Source: Candidatus Thiodiazotropha sp. (ex Myrtea sp. 'scaly one' KF741663)
GTDB taxonomy: Bacteria > Pseudomonadota > Gammaproteobacteria > Chromatiales > Chromatiaceae
Length of the DNA: 64,000 bases
Direction of reading: 5' to 3'
Assembly (NCBI GenBank): GCA_025655555.1
Contig: JAHXIQ010000004.1
Span: forward strand, 372,001-436,000
The notes under the pieces are model-generated. The model ran no database searches. It was not told the DNA's origin and worked only from the letters and a program-made list of their open reading frames with translations. This document shows, one piece after another, positions 53,661 through 63,033 of this stretch. The translations under genes and the position numbers were made by a program. Each line of letters opens with the position of its first letter. Position 1 is the stretch's first letter.

Positions 53661-54359
53661 TCATCCCTGTTGCTTAAGCGTCTCTTCGTACTGCCTGTTG
53701 TTCTCTTCAATGCGGTTGGTGAGTGGTTCGATCTCACTCAGTGGCATGTATTGAATTAACTCTTTTCCATCTGGATTGAGGCCGATACTGATGCCATTCT
53801 CTGTGTAGATCCAGTGTGTGACGCCAGTTTCTGTCTCAGTGATCTTTTCCGCCGGTTGGCCGAAACGGCTGGTCACCAACTCTTCATCCAGATTGGCATA
53901 AGGTATGTAGTTGATCAGTTTGATCGGCAGGTCGGTGGCCAGAGCGTGGTCCTCACTACTGAGTTCCACTTTGTGAGTGGACTGGCTGGTACGGCTGATA
54001 CGGCTGCCACGGTCATAGAGGCGTGACAGTAGTTCACTGTCTGCATCCAGTACCAGAATGAAGTCGGCTCTGAGTCCGCTCAGAAAGACACGCTCGAAAT
54101 ACGCCTCCAGCGCAGGATTACCGTTATGATCAATGAAAAGATTGAGTTCACCCTGCATCTGAAATACCTGTCTGGCATCGTTCAGCGAACTCGTCCCCAG
54201 GGTTAAGTCGAATACCTCCAGTGCACCTTGAGGGGTCAGGTGTGTCTCCCAGGGGAGTTTGGGATCGCTGTCCACCTGACGCCCGCCAGGCAGTAGAATG
54301 GCAAGTGCGATAGCGACCAGGGAGAGGGACAAAACCCAGAAGATGATCTTTTTTTCCAT
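53661..54359 (-). CDS. Membrane-anchored protein of unknown function
   Basis: A 232-residue protein not recognised. It has one N-terminal helix (IIFWVLSLSLVAIALAILLPGG) and a periplasmic body. The start at 54359 is favoured by GGAAAG and the membrane segment; in-frame sequence to 54431 is not protein-like. The gene converges with ccoS, the stops being about 4 bases apart. No partner can be named. Confidence 0.7.
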   Translation of the reverse strand: MEKKIIFWVLSLSLVAIALAILLPGGRQVDSDPKLPWETHLTPQGALEVFDLTLGTSSLNDARQVFQMQGELNLFIDHNGNPALEAYFERVFLSGLRADFILVLDADSELLSRLYDRGSRISRTSQSTHKVELSSEDHALATDLPIKLINYIPYANLDEELVTSRFGQPAEKITETETGVTHWIYTENGISIGLNPDGKELIQYMPLSEIEPLTNRIEENNRQYEETLKQQG

Positions 54360-54552
54360 TGGAATAACTTTCCGGTATTGATAATTGACGAGGTACACTA
54401 ACGAATCGGTCCCGCGATGTCTTGCTGCCAATGCGAATTGAGTACTGAGTGGGCATCCATCCGTTGTGTCAGCATGACCAGAGGAGATTCTACAATGGGA
54501 AGCAGTCTTTGGTTCATAACAATTCTCAAAGAACAGCCCTGGATTGGGCTGT

Positions 54553-54848
54553 TAGGGCCTGTTAACACTAATCCAATAGGTTCTGCTGGGACTGTTTTTG
54601 TACCCAGCAAGGCAGAATGAGCGATGTGTAGTCACTCTACATAAGCGAATGATAACGCCGCTGGGTGCAAAAACAGCCCCAGCCCTTCGGGTTACGCCTG
54701 AAAAAGCGCCACTCGGCGTTGCACGTCGTTCATTTGGAATAACCAAACTTCTCTCCTCGCGCCCCAAAGGAAGTGCCCTTGGGGTGCGCCTTGATTGGCG
54801 CTTTTTCAGGCGCAACAGAACCTATTGGATTAGTGTTAACGGGCCCTA
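54553..54848. repeat. Inverted-repeat element, longest copy (296 bp)
   Basis: Outer arms starting TAGGGCCTGTTAACAC pair over 33 bases with one mismatch, extending through the copy-specific CCAATAGGTTCTG. The core has the same internal GCTGGG...CCCAGC stem and TGTAG/CTACA hairpin as the copy at 13118. It has an extra insert of about 68 bases after GGTTACGCC (gcctgaaaaagcgccactcg onward). The insert starts with GCCTGAAAAAGCGCC, which is the reverse complement of the GGCGCTTTTTCAGGC near the element's end. TA flanks both sides. ORFs inside it are chance. Confidence 0.9.
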
Positions 54849-55048
54849 GCAGGCATCTTATTGTTTTCACTTCTCTTTTGGTTTAAAAAGTGGCTGGTCA
54901 AGCGGCTCCTGACGGAACAGGATGAAAGCTGATTGTTGCTTTTCTGGACAGGGATAGCGACGGCTTATTATCAGGGATGCATTTCAACCGCTCCGATGGT
55001 AGCCTCCCACGCTGTGACTTTATTTTATAGGCAGGGTGGGCTGCACAG

Positions 55049-55612
55049 ATGAAATTCGAAATCTCTGATGACCTGACACGCAAGGCCAAAATTCCCCACG
55101 ATATTTTTCTGACCAATCTGATCGGTAACCACATCCTCTGGTTTGTCGCTGCGTTGGGATTGGTGCGCTCCTACTGGCAGCCCCTGGCGTTAGTGCCCAT
55201 CGTCTCCCTTTGTCTGCTCATTTATACGCTCTGGCGCGCTAAGCAGTCCAGGCAGAAGGATCCCTGGTATGTCATGGTGCATTGGCAGATTGCCGCTGAG
55301 AGGAGCCGCTTCTTCATCTATATGTTATTGGCGGCGTTGACCGTCGCACTGCTCGGCTGGATCGGTTATTCCTATCTGGGGATGATGAAGGTTGCTGTGA
55401 TGGCATTGGTCGGCGGCGTCAGCATACTGCCAATCATGGTGACGGTGCTTGTCCTGATCCTGATGGAGTCCGATGCCCTGCATCAGGCTACGCTGCATAA
55501 ACTGAGTCAGCGGGTGGTTGATAAATATCCTCTGCCCGATGATGTGGTTGTACTGGATGACGAAGACTCGCATCAACAGGATGTTTCTGCAGAGGCTGAG
55601 GTTAAATCATAA
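55049..55612 (+). CDS. Inner-membrane protein of unknown function
   Basis: A 187-residue protein not recognised. It has about four predicted helices (HILWFVAALGLVRSYWQPLALVPIVSLCLLIYTLW, FFIYMLLAALTVALLGWIGYSYLG, VAVMALVGGVSILPIMVTVLVLIL). An acidic tail ends in VVVLDDEDSHQQD. It overlaps the convergent Mth938-like gene by 11 bases. Confidence 0.72.
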   Translation: MKFEISDDLTRKAKIPHDIFLTNLIGNHILWFVAALGLVRSYWQPLALVPIVSLCLLIYTLWRAKQSRQKDPWYVMVHWQIAAERSRFFIYMLLAALTVALLGWIGYSYLGMMKVAVMALVGGVSILPIMVTVLVLILMESDALHQATLHKLSQRVVDKYPLPDDVVVLDDEDSHQQDVSAEAEVKS

Positions 55613-55973
55613 ACAGAGCGGCTGCGACCCGACGACCCTCCGCCATCAGGATGTTATAGGTTCGGCAGGCAGCGGCCGTATCCATAACCTCAAGGCCTAT
55701 ACGGCGCTGCATCAGTGGCTGGGTCAGGGAGGGGTGGGGAAACTGCTGCTGTCCGCCTGTGCCGAGCAGAACGATCTCCGGGCTTAGATCCGCCAGTAAC
55801 TCGAAATCATCGCTTGCCAGCTCTTCTATGGCCGAAGGTGACCAATCACTGATGATCCGGTCTGGCATGATGATCAGGCTCTTTCGGTAAGCCACCTGAT
55901 TGATGATGACCTCTCCCGCGGCATAGCGCTGAATAGCCTGTCCATCACTGGTATTGTCGAGAACAAATTTCAT
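55602..55973 (-). CDS. Mth938-like (DUF498) protein
   Basis: A 123-residue Mth938-like domain protein. IINQVAYRKSLIIMPDRI, EIVLLGTGGQQQFP and TAAACRTYNILMAEGRRVAAALF are the family's blocks. Relatives include small proteins of unknown function and the NDUFAF3 assembly factor of respiratory complex I. The C-terminal end overlaps the convergent membrane-protein gene. Confidence 0.88.
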   Translation of the reverse strand: MKFVLDNTSDGQAIQRYAAGEVIINQVAYRKSLIIMPDRIISDWSPSAIEELASDDFELLADLSPEIVLLGTGGQQQFPHPSLTQPLMQRRIGLEVMDTAAACRTYNILMAEGRRVAAALFMI

Positions 55974-56095
55974 CTCTCGACCTTACCTCATTCGTGTTTT
56001 TGAAAAAAGCGCCAGAATACTTGTATTTAATTGATCTTTAGCAGTCTGTCGGTTAACTTTAGATCCTTTGGGTCAAGCAAAAAGTCGAGGTTCCA

Positions 56096-57301
56096 GTGTC
56101 CACGCCAGAGATGGAAGAATTCCGCAGAATCAAGCGGTTACCACCTTACGTTTTCGCCATAGTCAATGAGCTTAAGGCGGCAGCGCGAGCGCGTGGCGAG
56201 GATATTATCGATTTTGGCATGGGGAATCCCGATCAGCCGACACCACAACACATCGTAGATAAGCTTTGTGAGGTGGCGAATCGCAAGGACACCCACCGCT
56301 ATTCCATGTCCAAGGGTATCCCTCGGCTCAGACGAGCCATGAGCAGTTGGTACAAAAAGCGCTACGATGTGGACCTGGATCCAGAGACTCAGGTGATCGC
56401 CACCATTGGCTCGAAAGAGGGTCTCGCGCATCTCGCTTTGGCTTGTATGGGACCCGGCGATTCCGTGTTGGTGCCAAATCCTGCTTATCCCATCCACCCC
56501 TATGGTTTCATCATCTCGGGTGCTGATGTGCGGCATGTACCCATGGTGCCGGGGGTCGATTTTTTTGAAGAACTGGTCAAGACGATCAAGGACTCATGGC
56601 CTCGTCCCAAGATGTTGGTACTCAATTTCCCCGGCAACCCGACGACACAATGTGTCGAGCTCGATTTCTTCGAAAAAGTGGTGGAGATTGCAAAAGAGTA
56701 CAATGTCTGGGTCGTGCACGATCTGGCCTATGCCGATATTGTTTTCGATGGCTATGTAGCGCCGTCGATTTTGCAGGTGCCGGGTGCCGATGAGATCGCT
56801 GTTGAGTTTTTCTCACTTTCCAAAAGTTACAACATGCCGGGCTGGCGTGTCGGGTTTATGGCGGGTAATAAAACGCTTGTTGCGGCCTTGGCAAGAATAA
56901 AATCCTATCTGGATTATGGTACGTTCACACCCATTCAGGTGGCGGCCATTGCAGCCCTGGAAGGGCCGCAGGATGTGGTGCATGAAATTAGGGATATGTA
57001 CCAGAGCCGTCGCGACGTACTATGCGATGGGCTAAATAATATCGGTTGGCATGTGGAGCGCCCCAAGGCGACCATGTTTGTCTGGGCACCGATACCTGAA
57101 GCCTATCGGTCAATGGGCTCTCTTGAGTTTTCCAAGAAGCTGTTACAAGAAGCCAAGGTGGCTGTCTCGCCAGGCGTTGGATTTGGCGAACATGGAGATG
57201 ATCATGTCCGTTTCGGCCTGATCGAGAATGAGCATCGAACCCGTCAGGCGGTTCGCGGTATCCGCGATATGTTCCGTCGTGATGGGCTAGTCAATAACTG
57301 A
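56096..57301 (+). CDS. alaC: Alanine transaminase, AlaC-type aminotransferase
   Basis: A 401-residue class I/II PLP aminotransferase. The block [39 protein letters not shown] and the PLP-Lys region [19 protein letters not shown] are typical of AlaC/YfdZ. GTG start. It is followed by homoserine dehydrogenase at 33 bases, which is the common arrangement. Confidence 0.9.
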   Translation: MSTPEMEEFRRIKRLPPYVFAIVNELKAAARARGEDIIDFGMGNPDQPTPQHIVDKLCEVANRKDTHRYSMSKGIPRLRRAMSSWYKKRYDVDLDPETQVIATIGSKEGLAHLALACMGPGDSVLVPNPAYPIHPYGFIISGADVRHVPMVPGVDFFEELVKTIKDSWPRPKMLVLNFPGNPTTQCVELDFFEKVVEIAKEYNVWVVHDLAYADIVFDGYVAPSILQVPGADEIAVEFFSLSKSYNMPGWRVGFMAGNKTLVAALARIKSYLDYGTFTPIQVAAIAALEGPQDVVHEIRDMYQSRRDVLCDGLNNIGWHVERPKATMFVWAPIPEAYRSMGSLEFSKKLLQEAKVAVSPGVGFGEHGDDHVRFGLIENEHRTRQAVRGIRDMFRRDGLVNN

Positions 57302-57334
57302 ACAAATATAGAATTAATCGCAGGAGATAGTATC

Positions 57335-58648
57335 TTGAATCCAGTCAAAGTGGGTCTGTTGGGACTGGGGACCGTGGGCGGCGGCACCTTGAAGGTATTG
57401 ACCCGAAATGCCGATGAGATTGCCCGCAGGGCAGGGAGAGGGATCAGGATCAGCCATGCTGCAGCGAAAGCCTTTGACCCGGAACTGCTACGCGGTGTCG
57501 ATGATATAGAGGTTACCGAGGATGCCTTCGATGTGGTGAATAACCCTGAAGTGGAGATCGTCATCGAATTGATAGGCGGCTATTCACCAGCTCGCGAATT
57601 GGTTTTAAAGGCCATCGAGAATGGAAAACATGTGGTGACTGCCAACAAGGCGCTGATTGCCCTGCATGGCAACGAGATCTTCGCCGCTGCCCAGGAAAAG
57701 GGTGTGACGGTCGCCTTCGAGGCAGCCGTGGCAGGTGGCATACCGATCATCAAAGCCGTACGTGAAGGGCTGTCGGCGAATCGTATCGAATGGATTGCCG
57801 GCATTATCAACGGTACGGGTAATTTCATTCTCACCGAGATGCGTGACAAGGGGCGCGATTTCGCTGACGTGCTGAAGGAAGCTCAGGCGCTGGGCTATGC
57901 GGAGGTCGATCCGACCTTCGATGTGGAGGGTATCGATGCCGCCCACAAGCTGACGATTCTTGCCTCTATCGCGTTTGGTATTCCCTTGCAGTTCGATAAG
58001 ACCTATACGGAAGGCATTACGAAGATTGAACCGCAGGATGTGGAATATGCTGCCCAGTTTGGCTACCGCATCAAGCATCTCGGCATTACGCGGAGAACCG
58101 ATCGGGGGATTGAGCTGAGAGTACATCCGACTATGATTCCTCATCGTCGATTGATCGCCAATGTGGATGGGGTCATGAATGCTGTGCTGATCAAAGGCGA
58201 TGCAGTCGGACCGACACTCTACTACGGCGCAGGTGCGGGTTCCGAGCCGACCGCATCCGCTGTGGTGGCCGATGTGGTCGATGTGGTTAGAGCGCTGACA
58301 TCGGATCCGGAAAACCGGGTACCTCATTTGGCTTTCCAGCCCGGTGAGCTGGTCGATCTGCCTATTCTGCCTATTGATGAGGTAGAGACGGCTTTCTACC
58401 TGCGGATGCAGGTGGAAGACAAGCCTGGCGTGGTCGCAAGGATCGCTGGGATTCTGGCAGACTCAGGTATCAGTATCGAGGCGATCCAACAGAAGGAACC
58501 CGCCGAGGGTGAAACCACCGTCCCCCTCGTGATGCTGACTCAAAAAGTACTGGGTCAACAGCTTGACCAGGCAATTGCTGCCATTGAGCAGTTGGAGAGT
58601 GTCTCAGGCCAAGTCATGCTGATCCGGGTCGAGCGACTCGACGGTTGA
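57335..58648 (+). CDS. hom: Homoserine dehydrogenase
   Basis: A 437-residue NAD(P)-dependent enzyme that makes homoserine for threonine and methionine. It has the Rossmann motif GLGTVGGG, the active-site block GIINGTGNFILTEM, and FDVEGIDAAHKLTILASIAFG, with a C-terminal ACT regulatory domain (YLRMQVEDKPGVVARIAGILADSGISIEAI). TTG start with CAGGAGATAG upstream. Threonine synthase follows. Confidence 0.95.
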   Translation: MNPVKVGLLGLGTVGGGTLKVLTRNADEIARRAGRGIRISHAAAKAFDPELLRGVDDIEVTEDAFDVVNNPEVEIVIELIGGYSPARELVLKAIENGKHVVTANKALIALHGNEIFAAAQEKGVTVAFEAAVAGGIPIIKAVREGLSANRIEWIAGIINGTGNFILTEMRDKGRDFADVLKEAQALGYAEVDPTFDVEGIDAAHKLTILASIAFGIPLQFDKTYTEGITKIEPQDVEYAAQFGYRIKHLGITRRTDRGIELRVHPTMIPHRRLIANVDGVMNAVLIKGDAVGPTLYYGAGAGSEPTASAVVADVVDVVRALTSDPENRVPHLAFQPGELVDLPILPIDEVETAFYLRMQVEDKPGVVARIAGILADSGISIEAIQQKEPAEGETTVPLVMLTQKVLGQQLDQAIAAIEQLESVSGQVMLIRVERLDG

Positions 58649-58756
58649 AGAGATAACAAAGCAGCAATTATTAATGATTCTGAGCAGCTGCCGCTAACCC
58701 CTGTTAGGTATTTCGTGTGGCGGTTCAAAGAAAGAAGGTTTTCAGAGGTTACTAAC

Positions 58757-59902
58757 ATGACGTTTCGCCCCCGTTACACTGGTTTGATTGATAAATACCG
58801 TGATCGTCTTCCGGTACATGACGATACGCGCATCATCAGCCTCGGAGAAGGCAATACACCACTGATACGTCTGCAGAATATTCCCCGGGAACTGGGCAAG
58901 GATGTTGACATTTATGTCAAATATGAAGGCTTGAATCCCACAGGTTCATTCAAGGATCGTGGTATGACCATGGCGGTAACCAAGGCTGTCGAAGCCGGGA
59001 GTAAGGCCATTATCTGCGCCTCTACTGGTAATACTTCGGCAGCAGCAGCTGCCTACGCCGCGAGAGCAGGTATCACGGCTTTCGTCCTTATCCCTGATGG
59101 TAAGATCGCGATGGGTAAGATGGCGCAGGCTATGATGTATGGCGCGGTCACTATTCAGATCAAGGGGAATTTTGATGACGGCATGCAACTGGTCAAGGAA
59201 GTGGCCGAACATGCTCCTGTCACAATTGTAAATTCCATCAATCCCTATCGTCTGCAGGGTCAGAAGACGGCTGCTTTTGAGATTATCGAAGAGCTGGGTC
59301 ACGCGCCTGATTACCACTGCCTGCCAGTCGGTAATGCGGGTAATGTCACAGCCCACTGGATTGGGTACTGTGAATACTCCTGTTCATCTGGCGACCATGT
59401 GACCGAGGCCTGTGCGTATTGCGGTGGAAAATGTAAATTTGCCGGCGGTGCCATAACTGGCAAGCGTCCTAAAATGGTTGGCTACCAGGCAGCTGGATCT
59501 GCACCTTTCATGCGGGGAGGCCCTGTCAAAGAACCCGAGACAGTGGCGACGGCAATTCGGATTGGTAATCCGCAGTCCTGGGACCAGGCATGGAAAGTTC
59601 AGAAAGAGTCTGGTGGTTGGTTCGACGAATGTACAGATGAGTTGATATTAGCTGCGCAAAAGCTGCTTGCCGAAAGAGAGGGTATCTTCTGTGAGCCGGC
59701 ATCAGCTACCTCGCTGGCAGGTGCCATGCGGGATATTCAGTCAGGTAAGATACCAGAAGGCTCAAGTATCGTCTGTACGCTGACGGGGAATGGTTTGAAA
59801 GATCCCGATACTGCAATTAAACAATCTACATCACCCGTAGTTAGTATTGATGCTGAACTGGATGCTGTTAAGCGAGCTATTTTTGAAAACACGATAATCT
59901 AG
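58757..59902 (+). CDS. thrC: Threonine synthase with cysteine-rich insert
   Basis: A 381-residue PLP enzyme making threonine from phosphohomoserine. The PLP Lys lies in PTGSFKDRGM, and STGNTSAAAAAYAARAG and LPVGNAGNVTAHW are family motifs. Between about residues 205 and 226 it has five cysteines: C205-x3-C209-x9-C219-x2-C222-x3-C226, a zinc-ribbon-like cluster that short bacterial ThrC proteins do not usually show, to my knowledge. The start at 58757 is set by GAGGTTAC and the family N-terminus. The gene lies 108 bases after hom and is probably co-transcribed. Confidence 0.92.
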   Translation: MTFRPRYTGLIDKYRDRLPVHDDTRIISLGEGNTPLIRLQNIPRELGKDVDIYVKYEGLNPTGSFKDRGMTMAVTKAVEAGSKAIICASTGNTSAAAAAYAARAGITAFVLIPDGKIAMGKMAQAMMYGAVTIQIKGNFDDGMQLVKEVAEHAPVTIVNSINPYRLQGQKTAAFEIIEELGHAPDYHCLPVGNAGNVTAHWIGYCEYSCSSGDHVTEACAYCGGKCKFAGGAITGKRPKMVGYQAAGSAPFMRGGPVKEPETVATAIRIGNPQSWDQAWKVQKESGGWFDECTDELILAAQKLLAEREGIFCEPASATSLAGAMRDIQSGKIPEGSSIVCTLTGNGLKDPDTAIKQSTSPVVSIDAELDAVKRAIFENTII

Positions 59903-60318
59903 CTACTTCATGAAGAGAGAAGCTGTCGTGGTGAAAGCAACGAAAGTGGTACCTCTCTGATTCACTATATGAAGATCGATGTTTGCAGAAATAAAGAAAT
60001 TGTAAATATTGATGTCAACGAAAATCTTAGTATATGCACTATGTGAATTAGACGCTAACATTAGACCCGGATCAAAAAATGTTGGTGGGCCTAGCGCACA
60101 TTAGCCTGTTGACTCTTCAGTTATTCATATCGCTTGTACCATTGGGTGTATCCACTTGAGCTAGATAGAAATGATTTCGATAGTTCACATATATCTGTCT
60201 ATGCTGGTTTACAAGTAGATGTAGCGCTTAACAAAGAATGATTCTACAAATGTATATGCCCCACACTTTTGTAAGAGTGGTTTGATATGGAATTTTCATG
60301 CCGATTATTTATTAACTC
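59903..60318. other. Intergenic region between thrC and glycan genes
   Basis: About 416 bases with no supported gene. The base composition turns AT-rich here, marking the border to the surface-glycan genes. Confidence 0.5.
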
Positions 60319-61890
60319 ATGACATCAGATAAAGCAAATAAAACTAAAGACACGTCAGGAAGAGACAGGATTGTAAAAAATGTCTTTACCAGTTGGGGTA
60401 GTCACTTGGTTTTGGTTATTGTCGGCTTTATTATGCCTCGAATGATCGATACTCACTTAGGAAAAAATTCGTTGGGTATCTGGGATATGAGTTGGTCATT
60501 CGTAAATTATTTATCGCTTTCTGGAATGGGGGTGGGATCTTCCGTTAATCGGTATGTAGCTAAGTACTATTCTGGGAATGACTTTCAGAGTTTAAATAAA
60601 GCCGTATCATCAGTTGCAGCCATACAGGTTGTTATAGCTTTTATAGTGGTGACTGGCACGGGAATGCTTGTCCTGTTCCTGCCTAATTATCTGATTGATT
60701 GGAATAATGATGAGGTGTCTCAAGCAATATCAGTAATCGGACTTCTTGGTTTAAGCTTAGCCGTCCAGATGTTTTTCGATTCTTTTCGAGGTGTGATTAC
60801 TGGTTTACATCGCTGGGATCTTCATAATGGATTAAATGCATCAGCAAGTTTGTTAGCTGCTGTTCTTATGATTGTTTCACTCACTTTCGGAAATTCATTG
60901 GTCAGTCTTGCTGTTATTTACTTGATTGTTACTAGTGTTACAGAATTAATTCGGGTTTACCTCGCATTTTCAGTTTGTCGAAAACTTGACTTAAAAGTTA
61001 AATATATCAGTAAGTTTCATATAAAGAAAATGCTGAAGTTCGGCTTAAAATCAATTGTTGCAGGTGCATCACCTCTTGTGGTTTTACAAACCATCAACAT
61101 CTCATTGGCCAGTAGTCTTGGTGCAGGTGCGCTTGCGGTATTTATGCGGCCAGTTGCGCTGGTAAGGCATGTTGAAACGTTCTTAAACAAGTTTTCTCAT
61201 GTCTTGACACCGACAGTAGGCTCATTAATGGGTATCGGAAAAGACGAAGAGATTAAAGATTTTCTTATTCAAACAACAAAATATTCCGTATCTATAACGC
61301 TTCCGATGGTGCTGATATTAGCAATACTTGGTGATCATATTCTAAACGTATGGATGGGTCCGGATTATGCTAATAGTACAGTAATAAGTGTCCTTGCCTT
61401 GGGCTCATTTTTTTCGATATCTCAAAGTTCAGTGTTAAGGGTTCTGATGGGAATGAATATGCATGGAAGAGTTGCAGTTTTTACATTTATCCTCTCAATA
61501 ATGCTGCTTATTGCGGGTGTAATGATTAATAATCATTTTGGTTGGACGTTGGTAAATGCGGCTATCTTAACTGTGTCAATACTAACCATAACGCGTGGAT
61601 TCATTATTCCAATGTATACATGTAGAAAAATAGGGATATCGTATCTACATTATTTTAGTAAATCGTTCGGTTACCCGCTATTCGGCGGGTTGGTTATTTT
61701 ATTGTGGCTATTTTTTAGTAGATGGCTTGGTGCGGATAATTCTTTACAGGTATTGCTTGTTGGGTTGTTAGGAACAGCGGTAATTTACCCAATTATTTTC
61801 TGGTCTTACATAAAACCCGCATTTGAAGCGAGAAAGGCGAGAAAGGCGAGAAAGGCGAGGAAAGCTATCGAATATAATCAAGAGTTGTGA
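60319..61890 (+). CDS. Polysaccharide flippase (Wzx/MATE-like)
   Basis: A 523-residue membrane protein with 12-14 predicted helices and the polysaccharide-biosynthesis-export pattern (NVFTSWGSHLVLVIVGFIMPRMID..., LNKAVSSVAAIQVVIAF). Such proteins move lipid-linked glycan units across the inner membrane. The C-terminus has a four-fold ARK repeat from a 9-base tandem repeat. The gene is AT-rich, converges on the glycosyltransferase gene, and overlaps its end by 13 bases. Confidence 0.85.
   Translation: MTSDKANKTKDTSGRDRIVKNVFTSWGSHLVLVIVGFIMPRMIDTHLGKNSLGIWDMSWSFVNYLSLSGMGVGSSVNRYVAKYYSGNDFQSLNKAVSSVAAIQVVIAFIVVTGTGMLVLFLPNYLIDWNNDEVSQAISVIGLLGLSLAVQMFFDSFRGVITGLHRWDLHNGLNASASLLAAVLMIVSLTFGNSLVSLAVIYLIVTSVTELIRVYLAFSVCRKLDLKVKYISKFHIKKMLKFGLKSIVAGASPLVVLQTINISLASSLGAGALAVFMRPVALVRHVETFLNKFSHVLTPTVGSLMGIGKDEEIKDFLIQTTKYSVSITLPMVLILAILGDHILNVWMGPDYANSTVISVLALGSFFSISQSSVLRVLMGMNMHGRVAVFTFILSIMLLIAGVMINNHFGWTLVNAAILTVSILTITRGFIIPMYTCRKIGISYLHYFSKSFGYPLFGGLVILLWLFFSRWLGADNSLQVLLVGLLGTAVIYPIIFWSYIKPAFEARKARKARKARKAIEYNQEL
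61828..61863 (+). repeat. 9-base tandem repeat in the flippase gene
   Basis: GCGAGAAAG occurs three times exactly, then GCGAGGAAA once, encoding ARKARKARKARK. The unit length keeps the frame whatever the copy number. Repeat slippage would lengthen or shorten a basic tail. Confidence 0.85.
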
Positions 61891-63029
61891 TTTAGTATAT
61901 CTTTGTAAACGCGATATGTTTTTTTGGCAACAACATCTGGATGAAATCTTTCTAGAGCAATACATCTCGATGTGTCGCGCATACTATTCATAAGTTTTGT
62001 ATCAGTAATGATCTGCTTGATACGGCGGGCGATGTCGGATACGTCATGTGGATTAACTAAAAAACCACTTTCCCCATCTTTAACCATGTAAGGCATTCCA
62101 CACATATTTGAGGTAACAACAGGTATACCTGCAGCCATTGCTTCCTCAATCCCCATTGGTGAGTTTTCTTCAAGGGAAACAAGAGCAAAAATTGTTGCTT
62201 GGGATAACTCATCTTGAATTTCATTGCTATTAATTCGACCAAGCAGTTTTACCTTATTTTCGAGTTTCTTTTCCTTGATTGTTTTTGCGACTATTTCTCC
62301 GTACTCATGATTAGAAACAGAGCCGGCGAGTCGTAGTTCCACGTCATGCCCATCACTGGAAAGCCTTTCTATTGCATTAATCAAATTAAGAGTATTTTTT
62401 CTAGGCGAAATAACGGCAGCACTAAAAATAATATTTTTGTTTGCAGCGTTTTCGATGCCAAAAAATCTACTAGAGATTGGGTTGTCAATATCGTGAATTA
62501 CTGATTTCGAAACCTGTGAAACTTTTTCACGAACATAAGGGCTTATTGAAATAATATGTGGTTGATCCGACCAGCCCTGATGCTCAATTTGTTTCCATAT
62601 TTTTGAGCGTATCCATGGCAGATTCTTCTGAGATAACAACGTGTCACCATGAATGAATCCATGAACGGTGAACACTCGAGGATAGTCTAGCTTGCTCACC
62701 ATTAATCCATATGTATCGTGAGCATGAATTATGTCGGGATTCAGATCTGAAATATAAGAACTTATAGTATCTCTACCGCTGAATAGCGCATTAATGAGCT
62801 CATTCTTAGCGGTTCTTGGTAATCTGTGTATTGTTGAGCCAAGCCATTCATAATGTCTGGGGCTAGTAATGCCTTTATCCAATGTGATTACGTGCACATC
62901 AAGTTGACTGATTTCAGAAAGGCTTTTCACCAGGTTTACACTTACAGCCTCTACCCCGCCATACGGATACTCTGGATCTGCAGGGAATTGCGTGACGATA
63001 GCTAGCTTGATTGGTTTGTTTGTAATCAT
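61878..63029 (-). CDS. GT4-family glycosyltransferase
   Basis: A 383-residue GT-B fold enzyme. The N-terminus QFPADPEYPYGGVEAVSVNLVKSL and the C-terminal block GIEEAMAAGIPVVTSNMCGMPYMVKDGESGFLV (E-x7-E type nucleotide-sugar site) mark family 4. It probably adds a sugar during surface glycan synthesis. It lies 4 bases after the next glycosyltransferase (transcribed right to left), so they share an operon. The sugar and acceptor are unknown. Confidence 0.9.
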   Translation of the reverse strand: MITNKPIKLAIVTQFPADPEYPYGGVEAVSVNLVKSLSEISQLDVHVITLDKGITSPRHYEWLGSTIHRLPRTAKNELINALFSGRDTISSYISDLNPDIIHAHDTYGLMVSKLDYPRVFTVHGFIHGDTLLSQKNLPWIRSKIWKQIEHQGWSDQPHIISISPYVREKVSQVSKSVIHDIDNPISSRFFGIENAANKNIIFSAAVISPRKNTLNLINAIERLSSDGHDVELRLAGSVSNHEYGEIVAKTIKEKKLENKVKLLGRINSNEIQDELSQATIFALVSLEENSPMGIEEAMAAGIPVVTSNMCGMPYMVKDGESGFLVNPHDVSDIARRIKQIITDTKLMNSMRDTSRCIALERFHPDVVAKKTYRVYKDILNHNS

Positions 63030-63033
63030 TTAT

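Noticed and set aside
4763-54848. Repeats considered as a CRISPR array
   Set aside because: Copies are palindromic, dispersed over 50 kb, of unequal length and without regular spacers or cas genes.
54598-54849. Open frames within the 296-bp repeat element
   Set aside because: They lie wholly in palindromic sequence, exist on both strands because of the symmetry, and have no Shine-Dalgarno or protein-like composition.
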